From contig CAZTJC010000007.1 of the NCBI GenBank assembly GCA_964613945.1, positions 73,990 through 137,989 of the forward strand: 64,000 nucleotides of DNA, given 5' to 3'. The notes below the pieces were generated by a model. It did not search any database. It worked only from the letters and a program-made list of their open reading frames with translations, and had not been told where the DNA came from. Below are positions 17,526 to 29,303 of the stretch, one piece after another. Within the stretch, counting starts at the first letter, position 1. Every line of letters begins with the position of its first letter. The position numbers and the translations under genes were made by a program. Origin of the DNA: JAVVHH01 sp964613945 (GTDB lineage: Bacteria > Pseudomonadota > Alphaproteobacteria > Acetobacterales > Acetobacteraceae).

Positions 17526-18683
17526 TCAGCCCGGAGATGGCTCGTCCGCGCCAACGCCGAGCGTATACCGCAGCAACAGCGCTTCTTCCTGCAACTGGGC
17601 CTGCAGCCAGGTATCGAGGGTGCGTTTGCGCCAGGATCGGTCGAGTTCGATCAAGCCGACGCGGCAATGCCGGTCGTTGCGCCACCCCGGATAATCCATC
17701 ACCGGATAGATACAGACGCCCTGGAGCGGAACCCCGTCTCGCAGCGCGGCGCGCACCTCGCCCATGACGTAGCGCAGCCAGCCCGGGCCATTACCACCCT
17801 CGGCCCCGGTTTCCGTCATCAGCAACGGCCGGTCGTATCGGCCATGAACCTCGACCAGCAAGTCGCGCAGCGGCCGATAGAGCTGATGCCCGAGTGGCAC
17901 CGTGCCGCCGCTGCGAATGAACTGATTTTCCGGGTAGAAGTTCACGCCTACCACGTCCAGGCAGGCTTCCGTGCCTCCCAACTCGGGGTGTAGCCGGCCG
18001 GCCACGATATCGAAGGCCTCGAACTGCGCTTCCCGGTGCGCGGCGGCGGCGCTGCGTGCGCTCTTGGTCGCCTCCGGCCAGGTGGTCACATGGATCAACG
18101 GTTCGGCCATGACGAAGCGGGTGGCGGGAGCGGTGGCGCGGATCGCGTGAATGGCGGCGATCGCCGCTTGGGCCAATTGCCGCTTCAGTGCCGGGCCGCG
18201 ATGACGAGCGGCCGGATACATCACACCCTGATCGCCCCCGGCCCAGGCCCAGTAGGAGATTTCATTCATTGGACAAAGGAACGGGGCCGGGTCGCCCTCC
18301 TCCTGCAGCAGCCGGGTCGCGGCGGTGGCGAAACCCACGAACCGGTCGATGAAAGCCGGCGACCAGATGTCCAGGTCGTGCGGCAGGCCGTAATGGCAGA
18401 GGTCCCAAATCGGTTGCACCCCGGCCTCACGCGCCGCCCGGATCATGGGCAGCACGCTGGACCAATCGTAACAGCCCGGCGCCGTCTCGATGAGGTGCCA
18501 CCGAAACGCATCACGCACGGTGGCGATGCCGGAATGAACGAGCAGGCCGAAATCTTCGGCGGCGGAGAGGTCGTGCCGCGTGGCGTCGATTAGGTCCAGC
18601 TGTCGGCCATCAGGCTTGCGATGCGACGACCCCTCAAAGCCGCCCATCACAAAACTGCGGAACAGAGGAGGCTTCACATCCAT
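17526..18683 (-). CDS. GH1-like glycoside hydrolase (beta-glucosidase-type TIM barrel)
   Basis: A 385-residue protein resembling family 1 (clan GH-A) glycosidases but shorter than a standard 450-residue GH1. Visible landmarks are RDAFRWHLIE near the N terminus, WDLCHYGLP, CPMNEISYWAW with the NE acid/base pair and MTETGAEG with the ET nucleophile. Both catalytic glutamates therefore appear present. No signal peptide, so it is cytoplasmic. It lies 125 bp after the serine hydrolase gene at the end of the long Liv-type operon and may remove a sugar from an imported glycoside. Substrate unknown. Confidence 0.7.
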   Translation of the reverse strand: MDVKPPLFRSFVMGGFEGSSHRKPDGRQLDLIDATRHDLSAAEDFGLLVHSGIATVRDAFRWHLIETAPGCYDWSSVLPMIRAAREAGVQPIWDLCHYGLPHDLDIWSPAFIDRFVGFATAATRLLQEEGDPAPFLCPMNEISYWAWAGGDQGVMYPAARHRGPALKRQLAQAAIAAIHAIRATAPATRFVMAEPLIHVTTWPEATKSARSAAAAHREAQFEAFDIVAGRLHPELGGTEACLDVVGVNFYPENQFIRSGGTVPLGHQLYRPLRDLLVEVHGRYDRPLLMTETGAEGGNGPGWLRYVMGEVRAALRDGVPLQGVCIYPVMDYPGWRNDRHCRVGLIELDRSWRKRTLDTWLQAQLQEEALLLRYTLGVGADEPSPG

Positions 18684-18808
18684 CGACGCCGCCCCGAGGA
18701 GCAGGCGTCAGGCGCGTGTTGCGTAGATACGATCGTCACGTTGCCACCATCCCAGGCTCGATAGAGGCGGATGGGTAAACTGGTTTGCGTGGGTCAGGGA
18801 AGCGACGT

Positions 18809-19948
18809 TCACCCTACTGCAGAGGCTGCAATGGCGCCGAGCAGGCCATCGGTGGCGTCCCGCTCGATCCAGCGCAGGACCGCGACGATGTCCAGGCTCG
18901 GCGCGATCCAGATGAGACTGCGGCCGGCGCCGAGGGCGAACACGCTGTCGGCCGGGACGGACGGAAACAGCTTCGTGCTGCCGCTGTTGAGCCACCACAG
19001 CATGCCGTATTGGTCGTTGCACGGTGATGGGTCGAGCAATGGGCGTATAAGATTTGGTGGCAACACGTGCCGGCCGGCCCAGACGCCGTCCTGCAGCACC
19101 AATTGTCCCAAGCGTGCATGATCGCGGCTGCCGATGAACTGGCCGCCTCCCCAATGACCGCCGCCGGAGACGCAGCGGAGCGCCCGGCCTTCAGGCTCGA
19201 GGATAGACCCCGTGTAGCCATGCCACTCCCACTCGGCGGAGGCCCCGATCGGGTCCATGACCCGCTCGCGCAGCACGTCCGGCAACGGCCGCCCGAAGCG
19301 GTGGGTCAGGCAGGCGGCAAGCAGGTTCACGCGCACGTCGTTGTATTCGTAGAAGCTGCCGGGTTCGGCCAACCGACGCTCCGCTCCCTTTTCCGCCGTT
19401 TGCCGTTCCGCGGCACCGCCCACGGACCGGTTATGATCGGCGGTGTCTGGCTTGCCCCACAGCGTGCCCTGCCATTCGCTGGTCTGCTGCAGAAGATGCC
19501 GCCAGGTGACCGTGGCATTGTGCGGCGACGCGAACCACGGCCCGGGTACGTCGTGGCACACGGGGGCGTCGAAGTCGGGGATCAAGCCGTCGGTGTGCGC
19601 CAAGCCGGCGAGTAGGCCGAGATAGCTCTTGGCGACGGAGAACGTCATGTCGGTGCGGTTAGTGTCACCCCATTCGGCGGCCAGGCGACCATGACGCAGG
19701 ACGATGCCGTTTGGGCCGCCGCGTGGCTTGACCGGGCCGATCACGCTGGCGAACTCCGGCCGGTCCCCGATGGCGGCGGTGCCGATATACTGGCCGTCAG
19801 GTGTCATCATGCTCACCGGCCAATCGGTTTCGTGAGCGCGATGGAACGCGACCGCGTCGGCAAGCCGCGCCGGGTCACACCCGGCTGCACCCGGGTCGGG
19901 CGCGCTGGGCCACTCGTGAGCACTGTCTAGCGGGAGCATGTCAGGCAT
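18809..19948 (-). CDS. Serine hydrolase, class C beta-lactamase/esterase family
   Basis: A 379-residue member of the AmpC/EstB/penicillin-binding-like family. The S-x-x-K motif is FSVAKSY (Ser104, Lys107) and the Y-x-N motif is YEYNDVRVN; a GAGR stretch lies where the KTG-type triad is expected. No export signal is visible, so a cytoplasmic esterase, amidase or peptidase is more likely than antibiotic resistance. The start at 19948 overlaps the stop of the upstream binding-protein gene by 8 bp; an internal ATG at 19939 is possible. Part of the long minus-strand operon with an amidase. Confidence 0.82.
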   Translation of the reverse strand: MPDMLPLDSAHEWPSAPDPGAAGCDPARLADAVAFHRAHETDWPVSMMTPDGQYIGTAAIGDRPEFASVIGPVKPRGGPNGIVLRHGRLAAEWGDTNRTDMTFSVAKSYLGLLAGLAHTDGLIPDFDAPVCHDVPGPWFASPHNATVTWRHLLQQTSEWQGTLWGKPDTADHNRSVGGAAERQTAEKGAERRLAEPGSFYEYNDVRVNLLAACLTHRFGRPLPDVLRERVMDPIGASAEWEWHGYTGSILEPEGRALRCVSGGGHWGGGQFIGSRDHARLGQLVLQDGVWAGRHVLPPNLIRPLLDPSPCNDQYGMLWWLNSGSTKLFPSVPADSVFALGAGRSLIWIAPSLDIVAVLRWIERDATDGLLGAIAASAVG

Positions 19949-21524
19949 CTTTTTTGACGTTCCACATCACCGGTAGTCCTTTCAGGACCCCGCTCAGCGA
20001 CTTCCGATAAGCCGTCGGCTGATAGTATTCCCCGGTCGGCAGATAGGGAACGTCCTGGAACGCCTGCTGCTGGATCTGGATCGCGATGGCCTTTTGCGCC
20101 GGGAGGTCCGGTGCCTCGAACCATGCGTCGCGGAGATGCTCGAGCTGTGGGGAGTTGCACCAGCCGAACCAGCCGGCCTCGCCGTTGCCGCGCAGGCCGA
20201 GATGCGTCGCCGGAGTGAACTGGTCGACGCCGAAGAAGCTGGTGAAGAACACGCTCCACCCGCCCTGGTCGATCGGGGCCTTGCTGGCCCGGCGCTGGAT
20301 CACCGAGCCCCAGTCCGTGCTGACCACGTCCACGTTGATCCCGGCCTGCTTGAGCATGTCGGCGCCGACCTCGCCGAGCGCCTGCAGCGCCGGCAGGTCG
20401 GTCGCCACCAGCACCACGGCGCGCTCGCCCTTGTAGCCGGCGGCGGCGAGGTCGGCCTTGACCTTGGTCATGTCGCGCGGGCCTTTGAACACCGACACGC
20501 CGGCGTCGTTGGCCAGCGGCGAGGTGGCCGCGAAGTAGCCGACATCGTCCTTCCAGAGCGAGTGGTCGGACCCGGCCACGGCCTGCATGTAGTCGGCCTG
20601 GTTGACCGCGCCGAGCAGCGCACGCCGGATCGCCGGGTTGTTGAACGGCGGCTGCAGATGATTGAACCGGAGCATGCCTGGCAGCCCCGACGGGTCCAGC
20701 GTGTCGATGGTCAGGCCGGCATTGCGTCGTGCGACCCCGAGCAGGTCGAGCGACGGCTCCTGCCACCAATCGACCTGGCCCTGCTGCAGCGCCGCCAGCG
20801 CGGTCGCCGGGTCGGGTATGGCGCCCCACTCCACCCGGTCGAGGTAGGCGATCTTCGGCCCGGCGGTGCAACTGGGCGTGCCGTTGGGCCGCGGCACGTA
20901 GCCTTCGAACCGCGTGTAGACGCTGAGCGCGCCGGGCACCCGCTCGGCCGCGACGTAGCGGAACGGACCACTGCCGACCATCTCGTTGAGCGGCTTGAAG
21001 GCATCGGCGCTGGCCAGCCGTTCCGGCATGATCGCGCACATGATGCCGGCCACCTTGCCCAGCGCATCTGGCAGCAACGGGAACGGGCGCTTGAGCCGAA
21101 ACACGATCGTCTTGTCGTCGGCGGCGGAAAGGTCGTCGGTGGCCGCCATCAACGCCTGACCGAAGGCGTCGCGTTTACCCCAGCGATTGATGCTGGCAAC
21201 GCAGTCGCGCGCGAGCACGGGCGTGTTGTCATGGAACTTGAGGCCGTCGCGCAGGGTCAGCCGCCACGTCTTGCCGTCCGGCTCGGTGGTGAAGCCGTCC
21301 ACCATCTGCGGCTGCGCCTTGAACGCGCTGTCCTGCCCGAACAACGTGTCGAACACGACGAAGCCGTGGTTGCGCGATATGTATGCACTGGTCACGACCG
21401 GATCGAGCAACGGCACGTCGATCTGCGGGACGAATTTCAGCGTCTTCGCCGTTTGTGAGCGGGCAACGTATGGTGTGGCCAGTGCAGCTGCACCGGTGGC
21501 GAGCAGGATCCGACGACGTAACAT
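19941..21524 (-). CDS. ABC transporter substrate-binding protein, family 5 (DppA/OppA-type), orphan
   Basis: A 527-residue SBP_bac_5 protein. The N terminus MLRRRILLATGAAALATPYVA is a twin-arginine-like signal. Family landmarks are RNHGFVVFDTLFGQ, KTWRLTLRDGLKFHDNTPV and a C-terminal VPYLPTGEYYQP. The family delivers peptides, opines, glutathione or other solutes to DppBCDF-type permeases, but no such permease or ATPase is next to it. It resembles the other orphan at 45059. It lies in the operon between an amidase and a serine hydrolase. Confidence 0.9.
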   Translation of the reverse strand: MLRRRILLATGAAALATPYVARSQTAKTLKFVPQIDVPLLDPVVTSAYISRNHGFVVFDTLFGQDSAFKAQPQMVDGFTTEPDGKTWRLTLRDGLKFHDNTPVLARDCVASINRWGKRDAFGQALMAATDDLSAADDKTIVFRLKRPFPLLPDALGKVAGIMCAIMPERLASADAFKPLNEMVGSGPFRYVAAERVPGALSVYTRFEGYVPRPNGTPSCTAGPKIAYLDRVEWGAIPDPATALAALQQGQVDWWQEPSLDLLGVARRNAGLTIDTLDPSGLPGMLRFNHLQPPFNNPAIRRALLGAVNQADYMQAVAGSDHSLWKDDVGYFAATSPLANDAGVSVFKGPRDMTKVKADLAAAGYKGERAVVLVATDLPALQALGEVGADMLKQAGINVDVVSTDWGSVIQRRASKAPIDQGGWSVFFTSFFGVDQFTPATHLGLRGNGEAGWFGWCNSPQLEHLRDAWFEAPDLPAQKAIAIQIQQQAFQDVPYLPTGEYYQPTAYRKSLSGVLKGLPVMWNVKKDA

Positions 21525-21617
21525 GGGCAGGTCTCGCTTCAGAGCTGACCACGCCGCAGCAATAAACAGGCCAGCACCGGCGACGTCACCGGTACCTTCG
21601 AGCTGAGGCGTGGTTGG

Positions 21618-23006
21618 TTATGTCGGATCGCCGAGACTTGGCCGACGGTCCTTCCAGTCGTGTTCGCGTTCGTAAGCCGCGGCGGCGCGTAGCAGCGTCA
21701 CCTCGTCGAACGGTTTGGCCGCGATCTGCAGACCGATCGGCAAGCCGCCCTCGTCAAACCCGCAAGGGAGGCTGATCGCCGGCATGCCGGTGAGGTTATA
21801 GGGGTAGGTCAGCCGCCACGTCGCCGCCAATGTGCTCTCGTCGCCGCCGGCCACCTCGACCCGGCGTTGCCCGACCCGCGGCGCCGTCACCGGCTCGGTC
21901 GGCCCGATGATCACGTCCGCCTCCGCCAATAAGCGGGCGAAGTCGGCGGCGAGCACGCGGCGGAACTGCTCGGCTTTCAGCAGGTCGGCGCCGGTCACCA
22001 ACCGCCCCATCTCGACGAGGCTGCGTACGTCTTTGGTGTAGCCGGACACCCGGCCGCCGCGCAGTGCCTCGTCGTGATAGGCCGCGGACGAGGCCAGCTC
22101 GACGGCGAAGATGGCACCAAGCGCGTAGTCGAGATTAGGCACTTGAGCGTCGCGGATGGTTGCGCCATTCGCCGCATACCAATCGATCGCCCGCTCGACC
22201 GCCGTCTCCACTCCTGCCGAATTGCGTCCAAAGAAGTGGTTGCGCACGACCACGACGCGCAGTCCCCGCGCGTTCGCCTCGGTGGTCACAGCGAGATAGT
22301 CGTCCACAGGTTCGGATATGCTGGCCGGGTCGGCCGGGTCGGCGCCGGCGAGCACGCCAAGCAGGATCGCAGCGTCGGCCACGCTGCGCGTCAGCGGCCC
22401 AGCATGGTCCAACGACCAGCTATGCGGGACGATGCCGTCGCGGCTGATGCGTCCGAACGTTGGCTTGAGGCCGACCACGCCGCAGAAGCTGGCAGGGATG
22501 CGTATCGAGCCGCCCGTGTCCGATCCCATCGCCGCCGCGCACAACCCGGCCGCCACCGCCGCCGCAGAACCGCCGCTCGAGCCGCCGGGAATGCACGACC
22601 CGTCCCACGGATTGCGGGTCGGCGGCGTCTCGGTGCCCCAGGCGTATTCATGCGTGCGGGTCTTGCCGATCAGGATCGCGCCGGCGGCGCGGAGCCGGGC
22701 GGCGACGGCGCTGTCGCGCTGCGGGAAGTGCGCGCCCGCCGCGAGCGTGCCTGCCGTGGTCGGCATGTCGGCGGTCAGCATGTTGTCCTTGATGGCGATC
22801 GGCACGCCGTGCAGCGACCCGAGCGCCCGCCCCTCGCGCACATTGCGCTCGCACGCCTCGGCCTGCGCGCGGGCGTGCTCGTTGAGGCAGATGAAGGCGG
22901 AGAGCTGCGGATCGAGCGCTGCGATCCGGTCCGTCGCCTCCGCCAGCGCCGCCACGGGCGAGAGCGTGCCGGCGCGGATCCGCTCCGCCTGCGCGATGAC
23001 GCTCAT
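21618..23006 (-). CDS. Amidase, amidase-signature (GatA-like) family
   Basis: A 462-residue amidase-signature enzyme with the full Ser-cisSer-Lys triad: Lys73 in IAIKDNM, Ser143 in PGGSSGGSAAA and Ser167 in GSDTGGSIRIP. It hydrolyses amides to carboxylate and ammonia; there is no gatB or gatC nearby, so it is a catabolic amidase rather than a tRNA amidotransferase subunit. Its ATG overlaps the stop of the DUF1028 gene (ATGA), so the two are translationally coupled. The DUF1028-amidase pairing beside a Liv importer suggests uptake and hydrolysis of an amide or amino-acid derivative. Confidence 0.92.
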   Translation of the reverse strand: MSVIAQAERIRAGTLSPVAALAEATDRIAALDPQLSAFICLNEHARAQAEACERNVREGRALGSLHGVPIAIKDNMLTADMPTTAGTLAAGAHFPQRDSAVAARLRAAGAILIGKTRTHEYAWGTETPPTRNPWDGSCIPGGSSGGSAAAVAAGLCAAAMGSDTGGSIRIPASFCGVVGLKPTFGRISRDGIVPHSWSLDHAGPLTRSVADAAILLGVLAGADPADPASISEPVDDYLAVTTEANARGLRVVVVRNHFFGRNSAGVETAVERAIDWYAANGATIRDAQVPNLDYALGAIFAVELASSAAYHDEALRGGRVSGYTKDVRSLVEMGRLVTGADLLKAEQFRRVLAADFARLLAEADVIIGPTEPVTAPRVGQRRVEVAGGDESTLAATWRLTYPYNLTGMPAISLPCGFDEGGLPIGLQIAAKPFDEVTLLRAAAAYEREHDWKDRRPSLGDPT

Positions 23007-23893
23007 GATGGCATCCTCGGGTCGAACACCACCGCCGGATGGACGTCCGTCAGGTCCACGGCGCGTAGCTTGGCGATCTCGGCGGCGATTGGCTTGAACA
23101 GGGCGAGCAGTTCGGCGCGGCGATCCGCCGGCAGGTCGAGGCCGATCAGGTCGGACCAGAGGTCGGGTGCGGTGCCGCCGGGTCGGTCCGCCGGCGGGCG
23201 CAGCAGCATGTTGACGACGTCGTCCGGCGTTGGCTTGGCCGACGCGCCGCGGCGTGGCATGCCGCCGAGGAACGGCCGCACCTGATGCTTGAACACGCCG
23301 AAGATGCGGCGCAGTTCGGCGACCGGCGCCGGGCTCTCGTCCACGCGGAGGTCGACGAACGGGTAGGCCTCCTCGTTACGCACCAGCAGGGCGGCGGATT
23401 GCTTGCCGCGCTTGTCGCCGCCCTCCGATTGCCCGGCCTCCAGGGCGCGAACCAGCCGTTCGGCCAACTCCTCGCTCTCGCTCGCCTCGAAGGCAGCCAT
23501 CATGGCGTCGAGCACCTCGGCGCCGGTCAGCATGTTGCCTTGAATGGCAACACCTGGGCCGATGCGGTGCCCGAACCAGGGCGTGCAATCCGGCCCGGAC
23601 CAGGACGCTGCCAGGCCGTTCGCGTCGACAACGCCGACCTGGCGCACGTTGCGCGCCTCGTCATCGGCCAGTGCGGCAGCCAGCGCCTTCTCGGCGTCCA
23701 GCCCTGTCGCCATCTGCTCCAGCGCGGTCACCGCCAGATAGGGGTTGACCCAGGCCTGGGTGGAGACGGCTCCCACGCCGGGCTCGATCCGCGGGCAGAT
23801 TGCGCCCACCGCCGGCACCGCGGTGCTGACGGCGACGCCGAGCATGGAGGTGCGCGGACACCGGGCAGCGATGGAGAAGGTGGCCAGATACAT
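23003..23893 (-). CDS. DUF1028 family protein (Ntn-hydrolase-like)
   Basis: A 296-residue protein beginning MYLATFSIAARCPRTSMLGVAVST, with the DUF1028 landmarks AVPAVGAICPRIEPGVGAVSTQ and IGPGVAIQGNMLTG. The domain fills about residues 1-205; the C-terminal 90 residues (FKHQVRPFLGGMPRRGAS onward) are a peptidoglycan-binding-like or family-specific tail. DUF1028 proteins have an Ntn-hydrolase fold and no established reaction. It is coupled to the amidase (4-nt overlap) and 12 bp downstream of livF. Confidence 0.85.
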   Translation of the reverse strand: MYLATFSIAARCPRTSMLGVAVSTAVPAVGAICPRIEPGVGAVSTQAWVNPYLAVTALEQMATGLDAEKALAAALADDEARNVRQVGVVDANGLAASWSGPDCTPWFGHRIGPGVAIQGNMLTGAEVLDAMMAAFEASESEELAERLVRALEAGQSEGGDKRGKQSAALLVRNEEAYPFVDLRVDESPAPVAELRRIFGVFKHQVRPFLGGMPRRGASAKPTPDDVVNMLLRPPADRPGGTAPDLWSDLIGLDLPADRRAELLALFKPIAAEIAKLRAVDLTDVHPAVVFDPRMPS

Positions 23894-23905
23894 GGGAGAC
23901 TCCGG

Positions 23906-24603
23906 TTAGACCGCGAGATGATCGGCAATACGGACATCGGCGCCGGGCTCGGTGGCGCCGGACGCGACGATCTCGCCGCGCGCCAACACGGCGTAGCGAT
24001 CGGCCACGGCCAGCGCGAAACCGATATTCTGCTCGATCAGCAGGATGGCGGTGCCCGCGTCGCGTTGCGCCCGCAGCACGTCGGCGAGCCGCGCGATGAC
24101 GGAGGGCTGCAGCCCCTCGGTGATCTCATCGACCAGCATCAAAGCCGGCTTGGCCATCAGCGCACGCGCCATGATGAGCATCTTCTGCTCGCCGCCGCTC
24201 AGCGTGCCGGCTTTTTGCGCGCGTCGCTGCGCCAGCACGGGAAAGAACGCCGCCACCCGCTCGAGCCCGGCCGCGAACAGGGTACGCTGCCGCAGCCCGA
24301 GGCGGAGGTTCTCCTCCACCGTCAGCTCGCCGAAGATCGCCTGATCCTGCGGCGAGTAGCTGACCGAGCGCTCGCTCAGCCGATGCGGCCGGATCCCGGT
24401 GATGTCCTCGCCGAGCACGCGGATACGTCCTTCGCGCGGCGGCAGGAATCCCATGATCGTCTTCAGCAGCGTCGTCTTGCCCATGCCATTCTTGCCCAGC
24501 ACCGCCAGCACCGACCCGGCGGGCACCGTCAGGCTGACACCGCGCAATACGATAGCCTCGCCATAGCCTGACGACAGCCCGTCGACCTCCAGCGCGTTCT
24601 CGC

Positions 24604-24607
<4 letters not shown>
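23906..24607 (-). CDS. livF: Branched-chain amino-acid-type ABC transporter ATPase LivF
   Basis: A 233-residue ATPase with Walker A GKNGMGKTT, signature LSGGEQKMLIMARAL and Walker B ALMLVDE followed by ITEG, all typical of LivF. The start is a GTG at 24607 overlapping the TGA of the LivM-LivG gene (GTGA); the longer upstream frame is the shadow of that gene. It pairs with the ATPase half of the LivM-LivG fusion to energise import of an amino acid, amide or urea-like substrate. Confidence 0.9.
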
Positions 24608-26374
<1,767 letters not shown>

Positions 26375-26382
<8 letters not shown>

Positions 26383-27211
26383 GGGCGAACCCGCTCGGAC
26401 GCACGCGCAGCAGGATGGCGGCGAGCACGACGATGCTGAGCGAGCCCAGCACCGGGCTGCTATAGGTGCTGATCGCCACTTGCGCGCCACCCAGCACGAG
26501 CGATGCGACCGCCAGGCTGGTCAGCGATGTGCCGGACACCATCACCAGCATGAATGCGTTCAGCAGCCACGGAACGCCCATCAATGGATCGACGCTGAGC
26601 AGCGGCGTGATCAGCGCGCCTGCCACCGCGGCCAGCCCGGCGCCGATGCTGAAGGTGAGAAATCGCACGCGCTCACTGTTGATGCCAAGGCTCTGCGCCA
26701 GCGTCTCGTTCATGATGACCGCTCGGGCGGCCAGGCCCAACGGCGTTAACTGGAACACGGCCGCCATTAGCAAACCGAGCCCGATCGCGATGCCCAGCAT
26801 CAGCAGGCGGTAGAGGGAATACTGCGTATCGAGCAGAACCAAGGCACCTTGCACCGGGCTCTGCACGAAATTAGTGCCGCGCCCGAACGCCAGGGTGATG
26901 AACTGGACGATGACGATGCCTAGCCCCCAGGTTGCCAGAATGGCATCCAGCGGGCGGCCATAAAGCGGTCGCACGATCGCCGCCTCCACGACGGCGCCGA
27001 ACCCCGCCCCGATGACGAGCGCGAGCGGGATTGCGAGCCACGGGCTGATTCCCCACTGCGTCGCCACCAGTGCACTGTAGCCGCCCAGCGTCAGGAAGCC
27101 ACCATGGGCGAAGTTGATGATCTTCAGCACGCCATAGGTGATCAGCAATCCGGCGGCGACCACGAACAGGATCGCCGCCGTGGTCACCACGTCCAACCCG
27201 AGGTTGATCAC
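26375..27211 (-). CDS. livH: Branched-chain amino-acid-type ABC permease LivH
   Basis: A 278-residue BPD_transp_2 permease with LivH motifs: ITYGVLKIINFAHGGFLTLGGY near the N terminus and LLNAFMLVMVSGTSL in place of the usual EKVAYRPLR/GG(L/M)GS region further on. It has about 8 membrane helices. It starts with GTG at 27211, 4 bp after the livK stop, and overlaps the next gene by 8 bp. Confidence 0.9.
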
Positions 27212-27215
27212 CCGC

Positions 27216-28376
27216 CTACTTGAGCTTCGGGCATTGATTGCCGGGCGAGACGTTCGGGAACTTCTCGATGACCTTCACGCTGCCATCGTCCTGCACCTGG
27301 CCGAGATACATCGTCAGCGCCGCGTGATGCTCCTGGTCCATGCTGATCTTGCCCCGCGCGCCGGTGAACGACACCTCGGGCAGCGCCTTCAGCACCTTGT
27401 CGGAATCGACGCTGCCGGCTTTCTCGACTGCGGCTTTGTAGAGGTAGATGCCGTCATATTCCGGCTCCGACAGGTCGTTCGGCGTCTTCATCTCGGCGCC
27501 GAACTTCTTCTGCAGCCCGGCGATGAACGCCTTGTTCTCCGGCGTGTCGATGCTGGTGAGATAGGATTGCGAGACGTAGGTGCCGGCCGCGTCGGCACCG
27601 ATGGCCTTGGCCGTGCCCTCGTCGACGCCGAGATTGCCGAACAGCACGGTGAGGCCCGAGGCGCGGAGCTGCTTGGTCAGGGTCACGTTCGGAGCGCCGC
27701 CCGCGGTCGAGCTGATCAGCGCGTCCGGCTTCTCGTTGCGGATCTTGCTGATCACCGGCGTCCAGTCGGAGGCGTCCATCGGCAGGTATTCCTCGCCGAT
27801 CACCTTGCCGCCTTTGGAGATGATGTACTTGCGCGTGAAATCGAGCATGCCGCGGCCGAACGCATAGTCGCTGCCGGCCAGGAAGAACGTCTTGGCGTTC
27901 TTCTGCTTCATCAGATAATCGACCACCGGCGCCACCTGCTGATCCGGCACCCAGGCATCGACGAACAGGTACGGGCTGCAGGAACGGCCCTCGTAGGACG
28001 ACGTGTAGATGAACGGCGTCTTGCTCCGCGCCACTACGGGCAGCCCGGCGTTGCGGGCGGCGCTGGTTTCCATCGTGATGATGACGTTCACCTTCTGCTG
28101 CAGCGTCAGCGAGGTGAACGCCTTGACGGCACCATCCGCACCGGACCCGTCATCGGCGACCTCGAGTGCGACCTGCCGGCCTAGGATGCCGCCCTTGGCA
28201 TTGATCTCGTCCGCCGCGAGTTGCGCCGCCTGCACCACCGATGGCGCGACCACCGAGTTCGCGCCCGAAAGCCCCACCGGAATACCTATCTTGATGGGGT
28301 CGGCGGCGTAGGACTGCCCCACGCTCAAGATAACGCCAGCGGCGATCAGTCCGGACACTCTGCTCATTTTGACCAT
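27216..28376 (-). CDS. livK: Branched-chain amino-acid-type ABC substrate-binding protein LivK
   Basis: A 386-residue type 1 periplasmic binding protein (Peripla_BP_6). Signal peptide MVKMSRVSGLIAAGVILSVGQSYAA; the mature start DPIKIGIPVGLSGANSVV is typical, with GGILGRQVALEVADDGSG and the cysteine pair (RSCSPYLF and GNQCPKL) seen in aromatic/amide-binding members. First gene of the 28.4-17.5 kb operon. The cargo is unknown; linkage to amidase and DUF1028 suggests an amide or acylated amino acid. Confidence 0.9.
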   Translation of the reverse strand: MVKMSRVSGLIAAGVILSVGQSYAADPIKIGIPVGLSGANSVVAPSVVQAAQLAADEINAKGGILGRQVALEVADDGSGADGAVKAFTSLTLQQKVNVIITMETSAARNAGLPVVARSKTPFIYTSSYEGRSCSPYLFVDAWVPDQQVAPVVDYLMKQKNAKTFFLAGSDYAFGRGMLDFTRKYIISKGGKVIGEEYLPMDASDWTPVISKIRNEKPDALISSTAGGAPNVTLTKQLRASGLTVLFGNLGVDEGTAKAIGADAAGTYVSQSYLTSIDTPENKAFIAGLQKKFGAEMKTPNDLSEPEYDGIYLYKAAVEKAGSVDSDKVLKALPEVSFTGARGKISMDQEHHAALTMYLGQVQDDGSVKVIEKFPNVSPGNQCPKLK

Positions 28377-28499
28377 CGTCGTTTCCCCTGTCGTCCAATA
28401 CTGAACCGAATATCTGAGTAACTATGCAAGCCCCGAGCCAAATTCGTGCAATGTTCTGTGTCGCCGCCCGGACCGGTCCATGGTCCGCAACGGCGGGGA

Positions 28500-29303
28500 T
28501 CATGCGCCGCTGCGCCGGGTCGCGCTGCGCTTGGCCGTGTCGGCAAGCCACATCAGCGCCACCGTGCCGATCACGAACACCGTCGAGGCGGCGGCGATCA
28601 CCGGAGAGACGTTGAACTCGATGTCTTCGAACATCTTGCGGGTGATGGTCTGGTGTTCGACGCCCGAGATGAAGAACGACACCACCGTCTCGTCGAAAGA
28701 GGCGAGCGCCGAGAACACGGCACCGGCCAGGATGGCCGGGCTGATCAGCGGCATCGTGATGGACCAGAAGCAGCGCAGCCGGGACGCGCCCAGGTTGAGC
28801 CCGGCCATCTCGAGCGAAGGCGGTAGTCGCTGCAACGCCGCCGAGACGACCAGCACGACGTAGGGAACGGCTAGGGCGGTATGGATCAGCACAAAGCCGA
28901 GCCTGGTGCCGGTCAGGCCGAGCGGCGCGAACTGCAGGTAGACCGCGATCGCCACGATGATGTGCGGCACGATTAACGGTGCCAGCAGCAGGGCCTCCAG
29001 CGTCTGCCGACCCGGCAGGCGGCCGCGCACGAGGCCGACCGAGGCCATGGTGCCGACCACCGTGCTGCACACGGTTGTGAGTGCCGCGATCCCCAGCGAG
29101 AACAGGGTCGCGTCCACCCAGCCGGGATCGCTGAAGAACAGCTGATACCAACGCAAAGAGAGGCCGCGGGGCGGGAAGGCCAGCTCGGTCGACGGGCTGA
29201 ACGACACCGGTAGGATCAGCAGCGTCGGCAACATCAGGAACACGAGGATCAGCGCGCACAGCGCTCGGAACAGCCATTCCGCCAGCCCGGCCTGCTTAGT
29301 CAT
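28500..29303 (-). CDS. ABC transporter permease, PotC/spermidine-putrescine type
   Basis: A 267-residue BPD_transp_1 permease with about 6 TM helices, LPVSFSPSTELAFPPRGLSLRWY after TM1 and the EAA-loop region EMAGLNLGASRLRCFWSITMPL that contacts the ATPase. It is the last gene of the polyamine-type importer and overlaps the preceding permease by 8 bp. The 123-bp gap downstream separates it from livK of the next operon. Confidence 0.9.
   Translation of the reverse strand: MTKQAGLAEWLFRALCALILVFLMLPTLLILPVSFSPSTELAFPPRGLSLRWYQLFFSDPGWVDATLFSLGIAALTTVCSTVVGTMASVGLVRGRLPGRQTLEALLLAPLIVPHIIVAIAVYLQFAPLGLTGTRLGFVLIHTALAVPYVVLVVSAALQRLPPSLEMAGLNLGASRLRCFWSITMPLISPAILAGAVFSALASFDETVVSFFISGVEHQTITRKMFEDIEFNVSPVIAAASTVFVIGTVALMWLADTAKRSATRRSGA

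Noticed and set aside
18809..19948. Possible beta-lactamase resistance gene
   Set aside because: The family motifs are shared with esterases; no signal peptide and a catabolic operon context argue against resistance.
20094..21458. 454-codon plus-strand frame over the family 5 binding-protein gene
   Set aside because: Antisense shadow; the minus-strand frame has clear SBP_bac_5 motifs and a signal peptide.
23285..24571. 428-codon plus-strand frame over livF and DUF1028
   Set aside because: Shadow of two genes with strong motifs; low-complexity composition.
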